64,000 bases of DNA from Megamerina dolium (lineage: Eukaryota > Arthropoda > Insecta > Diptera > Megamerinidae): contig OY978525.1 of assembly GCA_963854835.1 (NCBI GenBank), forward strand, positions 82,559,855-82,623,854, in the 5' to 3' direction. The notes under the pieces were generated by a model. It was not told the DNA's origin, ran no database searches, and worked only from the letters and a program-made list of their open reading frames with translations. Each line of letters opens with the position of its first letter. Position 1 is the stretch's first letter. Made by a program: the position numbers and the translations under genes. Positions 34,190 to 47,254 of this stretch are shown piece by piece.

Positions 34190-34906
34190 GTCCAATACGC
34201 TGAGTCCAATTTGGCATGCTGTGTCCAACATATCGGCTGATATCTCACTAATAAATTCTTCAATATTGGCTTCCACTGCGTCAACCGTTGCGGGATCGTC
34301 GCCATAGATATGAGCCTTAACATAGCCCCACAAAAAATAGTCTAAAGGCGTTAAATCGCACGATATAGGCGGCCAATTAACCAGCTCCAAACGTGAAATA
34401 AACTGTTCACCGAACTCGCCTCTCAATTGGGACATTGTTTCGCGTGCTGTGTGGCATGTGGCACCGTCTTGTTGAAAGCACATGTTAGCCAAGTCCAGCT
34501 CTACCATTTTAGGTATTCACAGTAACGTTCCTGCCTGTGTCAACTTTGAAAAAGTACGGTCCAATGATGCCACTGCCTCATAATCCACACCAAACAGCCC
34601 ATTTTTCGGGATGCATTGGCAGTTATTGCAATGCTTCTGGCTGCTCTTCACACCAAATACGGCAATTTTGTTTGTTCACGTATCCATTCAACCAGAAATG
34701 AGTTTCGTCACTGAACGTAAGAATGTTTACAATGCACTTTCTTAACCGAGCATGAATTTTTATAATAAAATTCAATAATCTGCAATCGTTGTTCGTTTGC
34801 AAGTCAATTCATGATTAAATTATAGACCAAACTGAACATGTTTGACGGTAACATCTTACACGAAAACAGCTGAGCTGCCAAAAACAGTGTTGCCAAAAAA
34901 TCGCCC
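34190..34906 (-). mobile_element. mariner-like element, second defective copy
   Basis: Minus-strand frame 34157-34507 reads LDLANMCFQQDGATCHTARE (second D), LVNWPPISCDLTPLDYFLWG (third D) and VKAHIYGDDPATVDAVEANI. An upstream part near 34700-34550 reads ETHFWLNGYVNKQN and LQ.LPMHPEKWAVWC. The start region (34780-34800) reads QTNNDCRLLNFI, matching the N-terminal helix-turn-helix of the copy at 42392. The right end ggcgattttttggcaacact (reversed, 34887-34904) is the family TIR; the left end is missing. The second-to-third D region is the best preserved of the three copies. Confidence 0.76.
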
Positions 34907-35543
34907 TGTCCTTGATCAGCTCCAAAAGTTATTTCATCGATTCGAATCTTTCCTTGTTGTTGACGATATGAGCAATTGAAATCGACGTCTTTTTATTTCC
35001 AATATGCAAGTTGACTTATTGTTCGAAACAAACTGCTGATGTTATTTACCTTCTCGAAGAATGGCAATAGCTCTTAATTCCTATTTCTAAAATGAGTAAC
35101 TTTATTTTCGCTCAAGAGAAAGTTGCACTCTTAAAACCGTAATCCCAACATTTCAGCATATTCTTGTGCTACTGAATATTTTTCGTCAAACACTATCTCG
35201 CTGCCACTTTTCGTAGTGGATCAGAAGTTTTCACATCACTTACATCTGGGCACTTCGGTAATGGATCATAGCGTAAACGCTTAGCATAGTGTAAACGATA
35301 CTGATGAAACGTCGCCATACTTTATGTACATGTACAGTTTTTGCACTAATCCTAAAGTCATTGTCGTGATTTTTCTCTTGTTTCCATGCATTGGCGTTTG
35401 GAACGGCAAATACACTTTCTAGGCCATCAATCATCTGTATAATTTTATTCTACACGAATTACAACACAATTTAATTCTAAATCTCCCACACAAAAATAGT
35501 TCGGGTCGACTTTGCACGTTCTTTTCGAAATTCTTATATGTTA
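34907..35543. other. ~640 bp without recognised gene
   Basis: No recognisable domain; several short frames on the minus strand appear random. Confidence 0.45.
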
Positions 35544-35544
35544 T

Positions 35545-35830
35545 TATACCCTGCATGAGGATATGCAAGGTATATTCATTTCGGTCTGATGTTTGTAATC
35601 CCTTGAGGAAATCTTCGGAGATATAGAAAAGTATAATATATATATTTCTGCCTGGTTCTCACAATAACTTTAACAAATATTAGGCTATTTGCACGAATTG
35701 GCACGAATGACCCATGGTTTACGAGTACGGACGAGATTGATAATGAGCATGATCGGTCAAATGCCACACAAACACGGAGCAATCTAATTGACTAACCTCG
35801 AAATTAAAAATATTTTTAACTTGTAATAAC
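35545..35830. repeat. mini-me/DINE-1-like repeat, second partial copy
   Basis: Starts tataccctgcatgaggatat and continues ggtatattcatttcggtctg, atgtttgt, ttcggagatatag, caggtttt-equivalent and gagcatgatcggtcaa, in the order of the first 370 bp of the block at 7076. The GTCC tract is absent here (deleted between about 35640 and 35645). Orientation is the same as that copy. Confidence 0.75.
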
Positions 35831-35896
35831 CTATTTAGACTAACAATATTTAACATGAAGATTGATTTTGACATGTAGATTAAAATTCTAGTTTTC

Positions 35897-36258
35897 AAAA
35901 AAATAAATAAATATGTGGTACTTAAAGCCCTGAAGGGTTCTTTGGCCGAGCTTCTCTTCCATTACTGTTGTGCGGTTTAAATTTTGGACAGTATTAGAAG
36001 AGACCTACTTATTTTAGCCGGTTCCGAATGATAAAACTTTTGGGACATCACTTTTTTGGGCTTTGTCACAGAGTTCTTTTAGAAGCTTTTCATGGCAAAT
36101 TGTTTCTGCCGGAAGAATTGCCAATTGCTTGCCGACAGGTGGGTACCGATCGAAAGAAAATTTTTTTCGATATTAATTTTGTTATGCTTCAGCCGGGGAA
36201 TTGAACCCACGACATACAGATCAGAAGGCCAACACACTAACCACTAAGCAACGGAACT
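35897..36258 (-). mobile_element. tRNA-derived SINE, copy 5, diverged
   Basis: Minus strand: head tgcttagtggttagtgtgtt, B-box region gggttcaattccccggctga with one inserted T, and the family body to gtaccacatatttatttatt. No convincing target duplication was found. The tail shows TTTA repetition. Confidence 0.86.
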
Positions 36259-36399
36259 CTCAGAAAATGTGTTAATATTTTACTGTTAATAAGATGTACT
36301 TAAATCTATTAGCATGAAAAACATATTATTTTTGCTGCGGACTGGTTAAATCAAATAATTGGTACTAGAACATTCCAAAGAGTCTTTTTTCGAGATCTC

Positions 36400-38080
36400 T
36401 TACTGACTTACTTAACTGTTAATTATGTGGCCATTACAATTGAAAATCGATTTCTTCGCAAATTGGCGCCTGTTAGAGATTCCAGCACTTGGTTTAAGTT
36501 CTATCCAGGATTTGACGCAGTGTGAAAATCTTGTCGATATTGGATTTATCAGGTCTGAAGCCACACTGATAAGGTTCAATCAGATTGTTAATCATAGGCT
36601 CAATAGAACCTTGTATGCGATGCTATGAAGACTTATTCCACGGTGTACATTGTGGGGTCTATTTTTTATGTACGGGATAGAGAACGCTGAGTCCCCAATC
36701 ATCGGGCAATCTTTCATCCTACCATATTCTGCTTATGTGCTGGTGAGTAGCTCATCGCCCCCGGTCTTAAGCAACTCAGTAGGCAGGCCATCACGACAGG
36801 AAGAGCCTCCGGGATTTAAACCGCCAACCAGGCGCTTGATCTTCTCAAAGAATTTTCGAATCTCATTCTTATCTCTACACATCTCTATCTCATTACACTC
36901 GCGTCTTTTTAGCTTTCTCTCTTTACGCCTGAAAAAACGTATCTCCGCACTCCTCTTCACCCTGTACCGCTCCTTAACAGCTCGCGTGGCACATGCACGC
37001 ACGGTTTTTCTGTAGAGGGAGTCTTTCTCTGCGGTAGCGTCGCGACACTCTTGATCACACCACTCATTCCACAGAGGCCGGTAGTAACCGATTACATCTT
37101 CAGCAGCAGAGGTCATGTACTGGAATATACTTGTCCACTGTGTGCGTATATCATCAAGAGGGGGAGTGTTCTTCATAAGCAGATCCTATTATCGAGGCAC
37201 ATATTAAGCTAATGTTGAAATATTTTACCTTTACGCAGATTGTTGCCAGCCGCTCGTTCACAGCCGCTCTTTTTTTATTATTTATTTTTTTTTATATGTG
37301 GCACTTAAAGCCCCAAAGGGCTCATTGGCCGAGCTTCTCTTCCATTACTGTTGTGCGTCTTAAATTTTGGACAATATTAGAAGGGACCTACTTATTTTAG
37401 CCGGTTCCGAACGGCAAAATACTTGTGACATCACTTTTTCTGAGCTTTGTCACAGAGTTCTTTAAGAAGCTTTTCCATGGCAAGTTGTTACTGTCGGAAG
37501 AATTGCCAATTTCTTGCCGACAGGTGGGTACCGTTCGAAAGAAAAATCTTATCGATATTAAATTTGTTATGCATCAGCCGGGGATTGAACCACGACCTAC
37601 AGATCTGAAGGCGAACACACTAACCACTGAGCTACGGCACCCACAGCCGCTCTTACTGACAACAAATCCACAGCCGAGTGTGTGCCTCTGCACATGGCAA
37701 ATGTAATACAATATATATCACAGGATGCTCTTTTAGAGCAACGCAGTCCCGTCCATTGCATTTCCTGAGGAGCGGTAATGTCAAGCTTGTATTTTTCGAG
37801 GACATCAACCACCTGTATAGAGGCACCTTCCCTATAGAGGGACCGTGCATATCCAGGTGCATATCCGTATATCGTGGTCCTTATATCGTTCGCCGGGGTC
37901 GTCAACAAAAAGGGTAGTCCATATCCGAGGTTTATTTTGATTTTTCATTGGGGGAAGCCCAACACACAACCACTAACCGAAGAGGTTTTAAACACTCAAT
38001 TTAGCCGCCTCCCAGCGAGTGCCAGGAAGACCTTGCCTGAAAACACTATTGAAAATAGTGTTTTGAAACGCACCATGCCC
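36400..38080 (-). mobile_element. RTE-type LINE, deleted copy interrupted by a SINE
   Basis: On the minus strand the 5' part (38080-37655) encodes an endonuclease start: VVDVLEKYKLDITAPQEMQW (catalytic E region of the APE domain). It resumes after the SINE as VNERLA..ICVKGK (about 37255-37210). 37176-36733 gives the region between endonuclease and RT, including EWCDQECRDATAEKDSLYRK and EIRKFFEKIKRLVGGLNPGG. A jump follows to FRPDKSNI-like sequence and then a 3' end matching gcctgttagagattcc. The order matches the open copy at 12911-15502 but large blocks, including the YADD region, are deleted. It preserves 5' sequence the open copy lacks. Confidence 0.8.
37259..37654 (-). mobile_element. tRNA-derived SINE, copy 6, full length with TSD, inside an RTE LINE
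   Basis: The duplication cacagccgctctt occurs at 37259-37271 and 37642-37654. On the minus strand the head is gggtgccgtagctcagtggt and the B-box region tcgtggttcaatccccggct; the body ends gtgccacatataaaaaaaaa. The flanks on either side are contiguous RTE endonuclease coding sequence, so the SINE is younger than that RTE copy. Confidence 0.92.
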
Positions 38081-38489
38081 CTGTGATTTTGTCACATAAA
38101 TTGTTCAGGAGAATTATACAATTTTAAATTTTTATGCTGATTTAATATAATTTCATTAATTTTTAGTATTTCAGTGTTGAAATATTGTCGATCTTATAAG
38201 TAAATATAGTATAATGAATAAATAAATTACAATAAATAAGTAAAATAAGTTACAGTGAATTTTTACAGAAGGAAAGTAATTAATGTGAATTCATTATGTT
38301 GCAGCTGAACAGAAGAAATTGTTGGTAGTTTGTGACCATGCTAATCTAGCTAATTATATCTTAATAAACGATTGGCGATTGGCGCATCTTGCAGCCTGTC
38401 TTACAGGATTTACATTTCTGGCACCCTTTATTAATTCTATTTTCGGAAAGTCCTTGCAACTTTAAAATCAATCAGCAGTTGCACCTTTG

Positions 38490-38690
38490 TTCTTCTTAAC
38501 ACTTAACACACAAAGCAGCAGAATTGCTGCTTTGATCTCGTCATGGTCGATTGGTGATGGCTCCGTAATTGAGGTGTTCGATGGTGGAATCGTTCATAGG
38601 GTCACCATTAAATAACAACTTGAGAAGTCGCTACTTGCTGAGTGCCACTCAGGCCCTAGATTTTCTCAAAGAATTGGGGTTCATTTTAAT
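38490..38690 (-). mobile_element. RTE-type LINE, small old fragment
   Basis: Minus-strand phrases resemble the segment before RT block 1 of the open RTE copy (about 14400-14680 there): ctttgagaaaatct, tggtgaccctatgaacgatt, tcgaccatgacgagatcaaa and gcagcaattctg. Much more diverged than other copies. The interval 38081-38489 before it has no recognised gene. Confidence 0.55.
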
Positions 38691-40458
<1,768 letters not shown>

Positions 40459-40689
40459 ATTAATGTGCACGAGCGAGTGAAAATATAAAAAAACATAAAA
40501 AGGCGACATAACCGACAATAACAACAACAACGATCGATGGTGTTCGACAATGATCAGTGTCGTGAGAAATCTCCGCTTAAAAACGAAAACGTTAATTAAG
40601 ATTATGAAGTCATAAGAGTTGCTTCAGCGACGTTTTAACGCGGCGTACATACATGTACATAGACTATATTGCTGCACTTGCATTGCTAT

Positions 40690-41600
40690 CATTATGTACA
40701 GGATAGGCCGAGGGCGATTTATGCCATGGAGCAGTATATTCCGAAAGATCGTGCTGAAATTGTTCAGCTGTATATTCAAAACAGGCGTTTGTACGCACAT
40801 TTTGTGAGCTCCGGTAATCTTAGTAATACCAACCATGCATCCCGAAAAGGAACAAGACGGTCGGAGGAGACTCTAACAAAATCGAGTTACCGCCGCTCTA
40901 AGGTATTGGGCTTCCCTCGAACCACGCATAGTTCATAGCGAGTTGAAGATGTTTCAATACCAAATCCAAATGGCACAAAAAGTAAACCCAGCTGATTATC
41001 CGCGTCACCTTGATTTTGTCAAATGGACCATCAAAATGACTGAAAACGAACTTGAGTTTTGGCGAAATACTATGGCGAAACATTATGTCGTTGAATGGAC
41101 GCATAAACAAACCAAATTAGCAGTTTTAGGCCTTATTTTTTCGAAGACGATAATGGAACTACCGTAAGCGTCAATGACGAACCTTATAGGGTCATGATAA
41201 CGATTCTGTGATGCCCATTTTTCGTGAAAATAATATGGATGACTACTGGTTCCAACAGAACGGTACCACGTACCACGCAGCTGCACAACAATAGATTTAT
41301 TGCCATCTTTGTACCCCGAATTATTAATATCGAAAAATGGAGAAATTGACTATCCACCCAGATCACCTGATCTAACGAAACCAGACTTGTATTTGTGAGG
41401 TTATTTGAAGTTCAAGGTATACGCCAATAAGTTAAGGACTCTAGCTCAACTAAAAGTCAAACTACGACGTGAAATCGCCGCAATATCAACCGAAACATTG
41501 ACCAAAACGACGGGAAATTCCGAAAAAAGAGCACATTTGGTCGCCAAGACCAAACGTGGCCATTTATGCGATATAATTTTCAAAAAGTAGTTGCAACAAA
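40690..41600 (+). pseudogene. mariner-like transposase remnant, a different family
   Basis: Segments in several frames: MEQYIPKDRAEIVQLYIQNR (N-terminal helix-turn-helix), FQYQIQMAQKVNPADYPRHL and DFVKWTIKMTENELEFW (linker before the first D), then INDEPYRVMI-like and DDYWFQQNGTTYHAAA (second D box, degraded, D to N). The end reads EKRAHLVAKTKRGHLCDIIF, like the C-terminus HLNDIIF of such transposases. The first catalytic D is not readable. Upstream and downstream ends were not defined. Nonfunctional. Confidence 0.68.
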
Positions 41601-41639
41601 TCTCACACGAACATAAAAAAAGTGTTTCTTTTATTTAAT

Positions 41640-42391
41640 GTTTTTTGTTTAATGCCTTCACTTCAAATGGCCTACCCACTATAATTATATAGCCCTAGTT
41701 AAGTCAGCGTGGTACTATGGTATCCCAAACATGCCCGATACAACGATGTAGTCTCGAAAGTGCTCGTATGTGTACTTTTGTTGAATGCGTTACGTAGCGT
41801 GAGCAAATTGATGTTCAAGTTGCATGATCAACATTTGTTTAAACATTCGCACTCCCCTCGCACAATCAAGTAAACCAGTATACGCAAGGAAACGTATTAC
41901 ATGAAATGATTTTTCATAGCTCGAGTGATCGTTACGCGAGTTGTTTTTAAGTCGACAACTTGATTTTCCAGCAATAACAAGATTAAATTATTTAATTTTT
42001 TGCCACATTTTATGACCAGGCAACTTATTGCATATCCTGACTACGTATTTGTCTAAGCGTATGTTTCTGTGTACGTGCTTTTTTTTTTTTGTTCTTTTTT
42101 ACCATGCCTTCAACTTCATGGCGTATTATAATTATGAGGCAATGAAATTGTACTGCCGTCACTACCTCCATAACCATTACCAAGAGGACAGACAGCATTT
42201 AAATTTAGACTTGTCGGTCATTTATGTATACGCTTTAACAAAGGTAGTTAATTAGTTGGCTCGCTTGATTGGTTGTTTGGCTGGTTACTAACCAAGTTAG
42301 TTAGTTAGATAAGGTTAAAATCGCATATACAATACAAAGCAACATATGGTATGCATAGCAGCAGCTCACAAAAGGCGATGCGTGCTTGTAC
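41640..42391. other. ~750 bp without recognised gene
   Basis: AT-rich. A short cluster of gttagt/ggttgtttgg repeats lies near 42250-42310. Nothing else was recognised. Confidence 0.45.
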
Positions 42392-43131
42392 GGGGTGATT
42401 TTTTGGCAACTTTCTTTTTGGCAACACTGTTTTTGGCAGCTCAGCTATTTTCATGTAACATGTTACTGTCAAACATGTTCAGTTTGGTCCATAATTTAAT
42501 CATGAATCGACTTACAAACGAACAACGCTTGCAGATTATTGAATTTTATTATGAAAATTCATGATCGGTTAAGAAAGCGCATCGTGCACATTCTTATGTT
42601 CAGCGACGAAGCTCATTTCTGGTTGAATGGATACGTGAACAATCAAAATTGCCGTATTTGGTATGAGGAGCAGCCAGAATCATTGCAAGAACTGCCAATG
42701 CATCCCGACAAATGGGCTGTTTGGTGTGGATTATGGGCCGTTGGCATCATTGGACCACACTTTTTCAAAGATTACGAAGGCAGCGACCTTATTGTGAATG
42801 GCGAGCGCTACCGTGCGATGATTAAAAACTTTTTTTTGCCCAAAATGAAAGAGCTGGACTTGGCTAACATATGGTTTCAACAAGACGGTGCAACATGCCA
42901 CACAGCACGCGAAATAATTGGAGAGAGTATGCTAAAATTGGACCCAAGGTATGAACCATTTGAGGTGCAGCCACGGTCAACATTTACATAAAATCATCTT
43001 TAAAGATTGAATTATATAGATCGTTCTATCGACTCAAATAAAGATTTCATACATTTCTCTAAATTTTATGTGTTTTTTTTAAATCCAATCCGAAGGCTTT
43101 TAAAAAATCAATTGAAGCCCCACTAAGGTAA
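42392..43131 (+). mobile_element. mariner-like element, third defective copy, both ends present
   Basis: The left end ggggtgattttttggcaaca and the right end ttaaaaaatcaattgaagcc are the family termini. A short helix-turn-helix start (MNRLTNEQRLQIIEFYYEN) is joined by a deletion to the core: IVHILMFSDEAHFWLNGYVN (first D), PMHPDKWAVWCGLWAVGIIG, VNGERYRAMIKNFFLPKM and LANIWFQQDGATCHTARE (second D). The sequence after that is deleted up to the C-terminal tail, so the third D is absent. The open part spans 42539-42991. Confidence 0.82.
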
Positions 43132-43552
43132 AATAACTCACATGGAAATTGTTACACTCTCAATTTGTTTTTAAAAATCATATATTTTCGTTTGTCTGAT
43201 AAAATGATAAAACTTAAGAACTACTTTGCCAAATGTTAAACATAAAACGAAACTTACGACTCAATATTTTGACTTTACAAAAACAAATGTCTAAACACGA
43301 TTTTGTGTAATTCAATAAGCTATTTAAAAAACTGTAAAAGGCAATCCATTTCAAAACATCTAAATTTGATCAAAAATGACATTACTTATCAATGAAATAA
43401 TGAAATACGAAACAATTACATTGCATCATCCATATTTTCATTAACAATTAAGTGTTAATGAAAATAACAGGTCATGTAAATATAATGCAGTCTTTTTTGG
43501 TGAATTGAGGTCTTTCTCATCTTCCTAAAATATCTGAGTTTCAGAGGTTCAG
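43132..43552. other. ~420 bp without recognised gene
   Basis: AT-rich, no feature recognised apart from a near-palindromic attaacaattaagtgttaatg at about 43440-43460. Confidence 0.45.
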
Positions 43553-43656
43553 ACCAGGTGATTCGTTATAGTGCGACTTCTTCAATCTTATTCTGGAGCA
43601 AATAATTCGAGCTGTCGATCTACGACATAATGGGACTATCTTCAACAAATTTGTCC
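43553..43656 (+). mobile_element. RTE-type LINE, ~100-bp RT fragment
   Basis: Corresponds to the RQGDSLSCDFFNLIMEKIIR...DLRHNGTIFNK region of the open RTE copy (plus-strand phrases gtgcgacttcttcaatctta, cgatctacgacataatgg). The next ~170 bp (43657-43828) are unassigned; they contain an inverted pair near 43674 and 43738, caacgaaat and aacgtttcgttgg. Confidence 0.75.
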
Positions 43657-43828
43657 TATTTTAATATATTACAACGAAATGTTGCTGGTCAATTGATGTT
43701 TAGATGCAAATAAAAGTTATATTCATTTCATCTTTTACCCAACGTTTCGTTGGTTATTTGCCAACTTCTTCAGGGGTATTGTTTTAATGATCTATAATCA
43801 AAATAATAAAAACTTATAGACTGCTGCC

Positions 43829-45302
43829 GAGGAGGTAATCAAGAGTGTCGCGACGCTACCGCAGAGAAAGACGCCGCCTACAGAAAAACCCTGCATGCAG
43901 GCGCAACGCAAGCTGTTAATGAGCGGTACAGAGAGAAAAGGAGTGCAGAGAGATGACTTTTCAGGCGCAAGAAGAGGGAGCTGGAAGGACGCGTGTGTGA
44001 GGAGATAAAGGTGTGTACCGACAAGAATGAGACTCGAAAATTCTTCGAAAAGATCAAGCGCCTGAGTGGCGGTTTAAATCCCGGAGCCTCTTCTTGTCGT
44101 CTCCAGAGCATCGCATATAAGGTTCTATAGAGCGTACTGTATGAAAGGTTGAAGATTGGACCTTATCAGTGTGGCTTCAGACCTGGTAAATCCACCATCG
44201 ACCAGAATTTTAAACTGCGCCAAATCCTGGAGAAGACCCAAGAAAAACAGATTGACACACACCACCTATTTGTTGCCGCTTTCGACAGTCCGGTAAGGGA
44301 TTACCTCTACGCAATAATGTCTGAGGGCGGTATTCCTGCAAAGCTCATTCGACTTTGTAGAATGACACTGCATAACTCCTGTTGTGCAGTGAAAATTGGG
44401 AAGGACCTCTCCGCACTTCTTCAATCTGATTATGGAGAAAATAATACCAGCTGCTGATCTACGACATAATGGCACTATCTTTACAAAAGTGTCATGCTGT
44501 TGGCGTATGCCGACGATATTGACATAATCGGCATGAACACGCGAACAGTCAGTGCAGCATTCTCAGGGTTGGAAAGAGAGTCGCGTCGGATGGGTCTTAC
44601 GGTGAACGAGGGCAAGACGAAGTATCTAGTGGCAAGAAACAAAGAGTCCCGGCGTCTTGGACAGTACGTCACTGTTGACAATTACACTTTTGAAGTAGTA
44701 AGGGACTTTGTCTATCTTGGAACCAGCATCAACAACTGTAAATCATTCATAGGATAACTCTTGCTAACAGGTGTTACTTTGGACTGAGTAAGCAATTGAG
44801 AAGTCGAGCTCTCTCTCGAAGAACGAAAACTACACTCTACAAGTCTCTCATCATGCTCATCCGAGGTGGACAATTTCCACCTCGAATGAGCAAATGCTTG
44901 GGGTTTTCGAGAGAAAAGTCCTACGCAAGATCTTTGGACCTATTTGCGTTGGTGGCGAGTACCGAATAAGGTACAACCATGAGCTGTACGAGCTGTATGC
45001 CGATATTGACATAGTAAAGCGCATCAAAATCCAGCGGCTGCGCTGGCTAGGTCATGTCGAGCGAATGGAAGAACACGCTCCAGCTAAGAAGGTGTTATAT
45101 TCGGAACCCGCTGGAGGACGACGTCTTACTCTGAAGAGTAAGACCTAACCTCCGGTGGAAAGACCAATTACTGGAGAACCTGACGCCGCTTGGAACTTTT
45201 AACTGGCGTCAGCTAGCGAAGAACAGAGATGGCTGTCGAAGCATGTTATTTTCGGAGTAAATCGATATTCGGTTGTTATGGCAACATAAGAAAGTAAGTA
45301 GA
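43829..45302 (+). mobile_element. RTE-type LINE copy with several internal deletions
   Basis: Collinear with the open RTE copy but with pieces missing. The endonuclease/RT linker (AAYRKTLHAGATQAV-like, KFFEKIKRLSGGLNPGASSC, to 44100) jumps to the region before YQCGFRPGKSTIDQNF (44155), then HLFVAAFDSPVRDYLYAIM (the DYK of the catalytic block is deleted), LCRMTLHNSCCAVKIGKDLS, a deletion, MLLAYADDIDIIGMNTRTVS (44494) and the C-terminal part to the tail ataagaaagtaagtag at 45302. Frames shift repeatedly. Confidence 0.85.
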
Positions 45303-45779
45303 GAGATGTCATATCATAACATAAATACTCTTCTTACACTTGAAAAAAAAACTAAAAAAGTTTGTTCATCATGAAAAACATAAGCGTATGGTTGATTATA
45401 AAAACCCCAAAATACGTCAAAAACATATAAACCAAAAAACATAGGAACAAATTGATGGCAAAGAAATATATAGAATGTATATTGTCTTTGTCCTGTTTGG
45501 TATTCGTAGCTATTTTTACATTCTCCTGTATTCGTAAGGTATCCAATATATAACGTTTGTTTTGTCTTCTTTCTCTGTCTACTATTCTCACGTTATCAAA
45601 ATCAGCTGTCCTGTATGTGCTGTGCTAGCGCCGTTGTTGCTTTTTATTGTGTGGCTCGGCTTATATACAAACATATGCTATCATTATTATCATTGTATCC
45701 TCTGCCTATTATTGTTTTGTTCAGTGTCTTTATATCTGTTAGTCCAGGAATATATGTGATGCAGTAATATTTGCGTATG
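45303..45779. other. ~480 bp without recognised gene
   Basis: No recognisable domain or repeat; AT-rich. Confidence 0.45.
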
Positions 45780-46410
45780 TTGCTGTTGGCCTATGCCGAT
45801 GAACGAAGGCACGACGAAGTATCTAACGTCAACAAACAAAGAGTCCCGGAGTCTTGGACAGCACATCACTATTGATAAGTATGCTTTTCAAATAGTGAAG
45901 GACTGTTTATTTTGGAACCAGCATTAACAACAGTAATGACGTCAGCCTGGAGATATTGCGAAGGTTCACTCTTGCAAACAGGTGCTACTTTGGGCTAAGT
46001 AAGCAGTTGAGAAGTCGAGCCCTCTCTCGAAGAAGCAAAACTACACTCTACAAGTTTCTAATCATGCATCACAATTTTCACCTCAAATGAGGGAATAGTC
46101 CTACGCAAGATCTTTGGACCTATTTGCGTTGCGGGCGAGTATCGAATAAGGTACAACCGTGATGCGTAAGAGCTGTATCCCGACACCAATATAATAAAGG
46201 TCATGTCGAGTGGATGGCAGAACACGAAGGAACCAAAGAGGTGTTATATTCGGAACCGCTGGTGGACGACGCAGAATAGGCAGATCTAACATCCAGTGGA
46301 ACATGTATTGGAGAACTTGACAGCGCTTGGGATTTCTAACTGTAAGCACGCTAAATTTTGCCTAAATCGATTTTCGGTTCTAATGGCCACATAAGTAAGC
46401 AAGTAAGTAA
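45780..46410 (+). mobile_element. RTE-type LINE, 3' fragment with microsatellite tail
   Basis: Begins in the YADD region (ttgctgttggcctatgccga) and runs with several deletions to the 3' end ggccacataagtaagcaagt. It aligns by phrase order with 12911-13760 of the open copy. Frames are broken throughout and there is no intact motif. Confidence 0.82.
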
Positions 46411-47252
46411 TTAAACTTCTGTGTTATGTGCCCGAATAAGCTTTCAACTAAACTCCTCGAGTCCTTTCCGGATCAGCGAAGATGTATGTAGCCACGCATT
46501 GTTCCACGCAAAGCTAGTAATGGATGACTCCTTTCTCTTAACTCCACCAGTAGGACTTTACCTTCTTTTACGTCAATTCTGGTTTTTCCAAATACAAACT
46601 AATCTTTGAGTCAGTCTAAAATTTAGTGTGGTAATTGATGCAGCAGTAATGTCAACGACCCTTAGTATTGCCACCTGTCTTAAAACCCGGATAATTATTA
46701 CAAAACCCTCGTAAATTTCGTCTATTTCTTTCTTATCTTAAATCTTATATTAAATAAACAGCCATATTTAGAAAAAAAAAATATTCTTCCTCAAAAGCAA
46801 TGTCTCGTCCGTATCGCCATATATTGAGTAATATCTTGAAGTTCAATGCTCGTCTGTCTTCAAGCTTTCGCTTAAATATAGTATTCATTTAGTGCAATTA
46901 AACAGTCAAAGTTTAAATCACAGCCTTCCTTTTATGTTTGCCTTTCTTCACATTTTATGGTTGTCTACAATAAACCAAAATGTTTGTGAAAAAAATATGT
47001 ATTAAACAATTTATATTATAAGCCTAAGGAGTGATTAACTTGCAGCTGACTTCACCAAATTTTTTTATTGTAAATTTAGTCGGATTTAATTATAATTTTA
47101 AGTTTTATATAAGTTTGCACTTAAGTTCTTTGACGTTACCTTTTTTATTGTTATTGTTTCTTGCGTGTGGAAACTACAACTTCACAAAACAAAAAAAAAA
47201 AAAACAAAAAAAAAAAACAAAAAAAAAAAACACGAGTATAGTCATAATCACA
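46411..47252. other. ~840 bp without recognised gene
   Basis: AT-rich, with A-runs separated by single C at 47191-47230. No domain or terminal repeat was recognised. Confidence 0.45.
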
Positions 47253-47254
47253 TA

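Noticed and set aside
34190..34906. A domesticated, functional mariner transposase (SETMAR-like)
   Set aside because: The copy is missing its N-terminus and first Asp, is frameshifted, and has sister copies deleted at other places; nothing suggests selection.
43670..43830. Possible transposon end from the caacgaaat / aacgtttcgttgg pair
   Set aside because: The complementary stretch is too short and off-register, without a target duplication or related copies that I could see.
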